Shown here one piece after another: positions 33,126 through 33,280 of a DNA stretch of 33,280 nt. A program made the position numbers and the translations under genes. The stretch lies in NCBI GenBank assembly GCA_944386475.1, contig CALXBH010000077.1:1-33280 (forward strand), written 5' to 3'. Each line of letters starts with the position of its first letter. The stretch's first letter is position 1. The notes under the pieces were generated by a model that worked only from the letters and a program-made list of their open reading frames with translations, had not been told where the DNA came from and ran no database searches. This DNA is from an uncultured Clostridia bacterium (GTDB lineage: Bacteria; Bacillota; Clostridia; Oscillospirales; Ruminococcaceae).

Positions 33126-33195
33126 TGGAAATTAAAACAAACCGCCCTGCTGAATGTAGGAGTTACAATGATGTGTGACAGAAGGGGAAAAAAGA

Positions 33196-33268
33196 TAGCA
33201 AATAGGAAAGACCTGTGTTAAGGTTAAGTTGCTCACACCAAACCGAAAGAAGGTCATCCTATTTGCTA
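33196..33268. repeat. Inverted repeat at the right edge, possible edge of a mobile element
   Basis: TAGCAAATAGGA (33196-33207) is the exact complement of TCCTATTTGCTA (33257-33268). GACC/GGTC (33210-33213, 33252-33255) extends the stem after a small asymmetric gap. The right arm overlaps an ATG at 33268 whose frame (MNKI) runs off the window. A start codon in a hairpin is typical of some IS leaders, but the family cannot be named from 13 bases. Confidence 0.45.
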
Positions 33269-33280
33269 TGAATAAGATAA

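Noticed and set aside
1-33280. CRISPR arrays, tRNA/rRNA genes, prophage or defence systems
   Set aside because: I looked for regularly spaced repeats, cloverleaf ends and typical defence-gene motifs and saw none. I could not run a covariance-model or profile search.

Overview
The window reads as a chromosomal segment of a Gram-positive, spore-forming member of the Clostridia, probably near the Oscillospiraceae/Ruminococcaceae. This rests on SpoIIID (endospore formation), the paired GlgC/GlgD form of ADP-glucose pyrophosphorylase, a UPF0735/PheB ACT protein, strong Shine-Dalgarno sites, sigma-A-like promoters and many TTG/GTG starts. No rRNA, tRNA, CRISPR array, phage or conjugative gene was seen.

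Layout, left to right. (1) 1-174: 3' end of a probable prephenate dehydrogenase. Then metY with its own promoter, ending at a terminator shared with the convergent glycogen-degradation operon. (2) 1634-5582, minus strand: malQ-glgP. (3) 5680-9406, minus: pgk-tpiA-gpmI, lower glycolysis without gap or eno. (4) 9519-11027, minus: trmL-degV from a consensus promoter. trmL has no canonical start codon after its Shine-Dalgarno. (5) 11143-13031: a GNAT gene and a fucO-like Fe-alcohol dehydrogenase, convergent on one perfect terminator palindrome. (6) 13154-14931: a glycosyltransferase with a helical repeat tail, and spoIIID on the opposite strand. (7) 15083-21387, plus: glgB-glgC-glgD-glgA, the complete glycogen synthesis set. 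(8) 21470-23630: an XRE regulator, then a divergent histidine phosphatase-cobO pair. (9) 23711-27731: a membrane protein (DUF975-like), proB, proA and a Ser-rich single-pass membrane protein. (10) 27888-31853: pheB-hom-thrB-lysC, the aspartate-to-threonine branch. lysC contains an in-phase internal start for a separate regulatory subunit. (11) 31892-32206: a deleted IS3-family relic, then an SGNH hydrolase on the minus strand. An inverted repeat at the right edge may be the edge of another element.

Functionally, GlgC/GlgD make ADP-glucose, GlgA polymerises it and GlgB branches it. GlgP and MalQ mobilise it and Pgk/TpiA/GpmI take the carbon on. The right third is amino-acid biosynthesis (proline, threonine, aspartate kinase), with sulfur amino-acid synthesis (MetY) at the left.

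This is mostly a housekeeping region and I found no convincing new multi-gene system. The points most worth checking are the apparent ACG start of trmL, the internal translation start in lysC, repeated motifs upstream of pgk, a GlgA without the usual KTGG lysine, and the IS3 relic.
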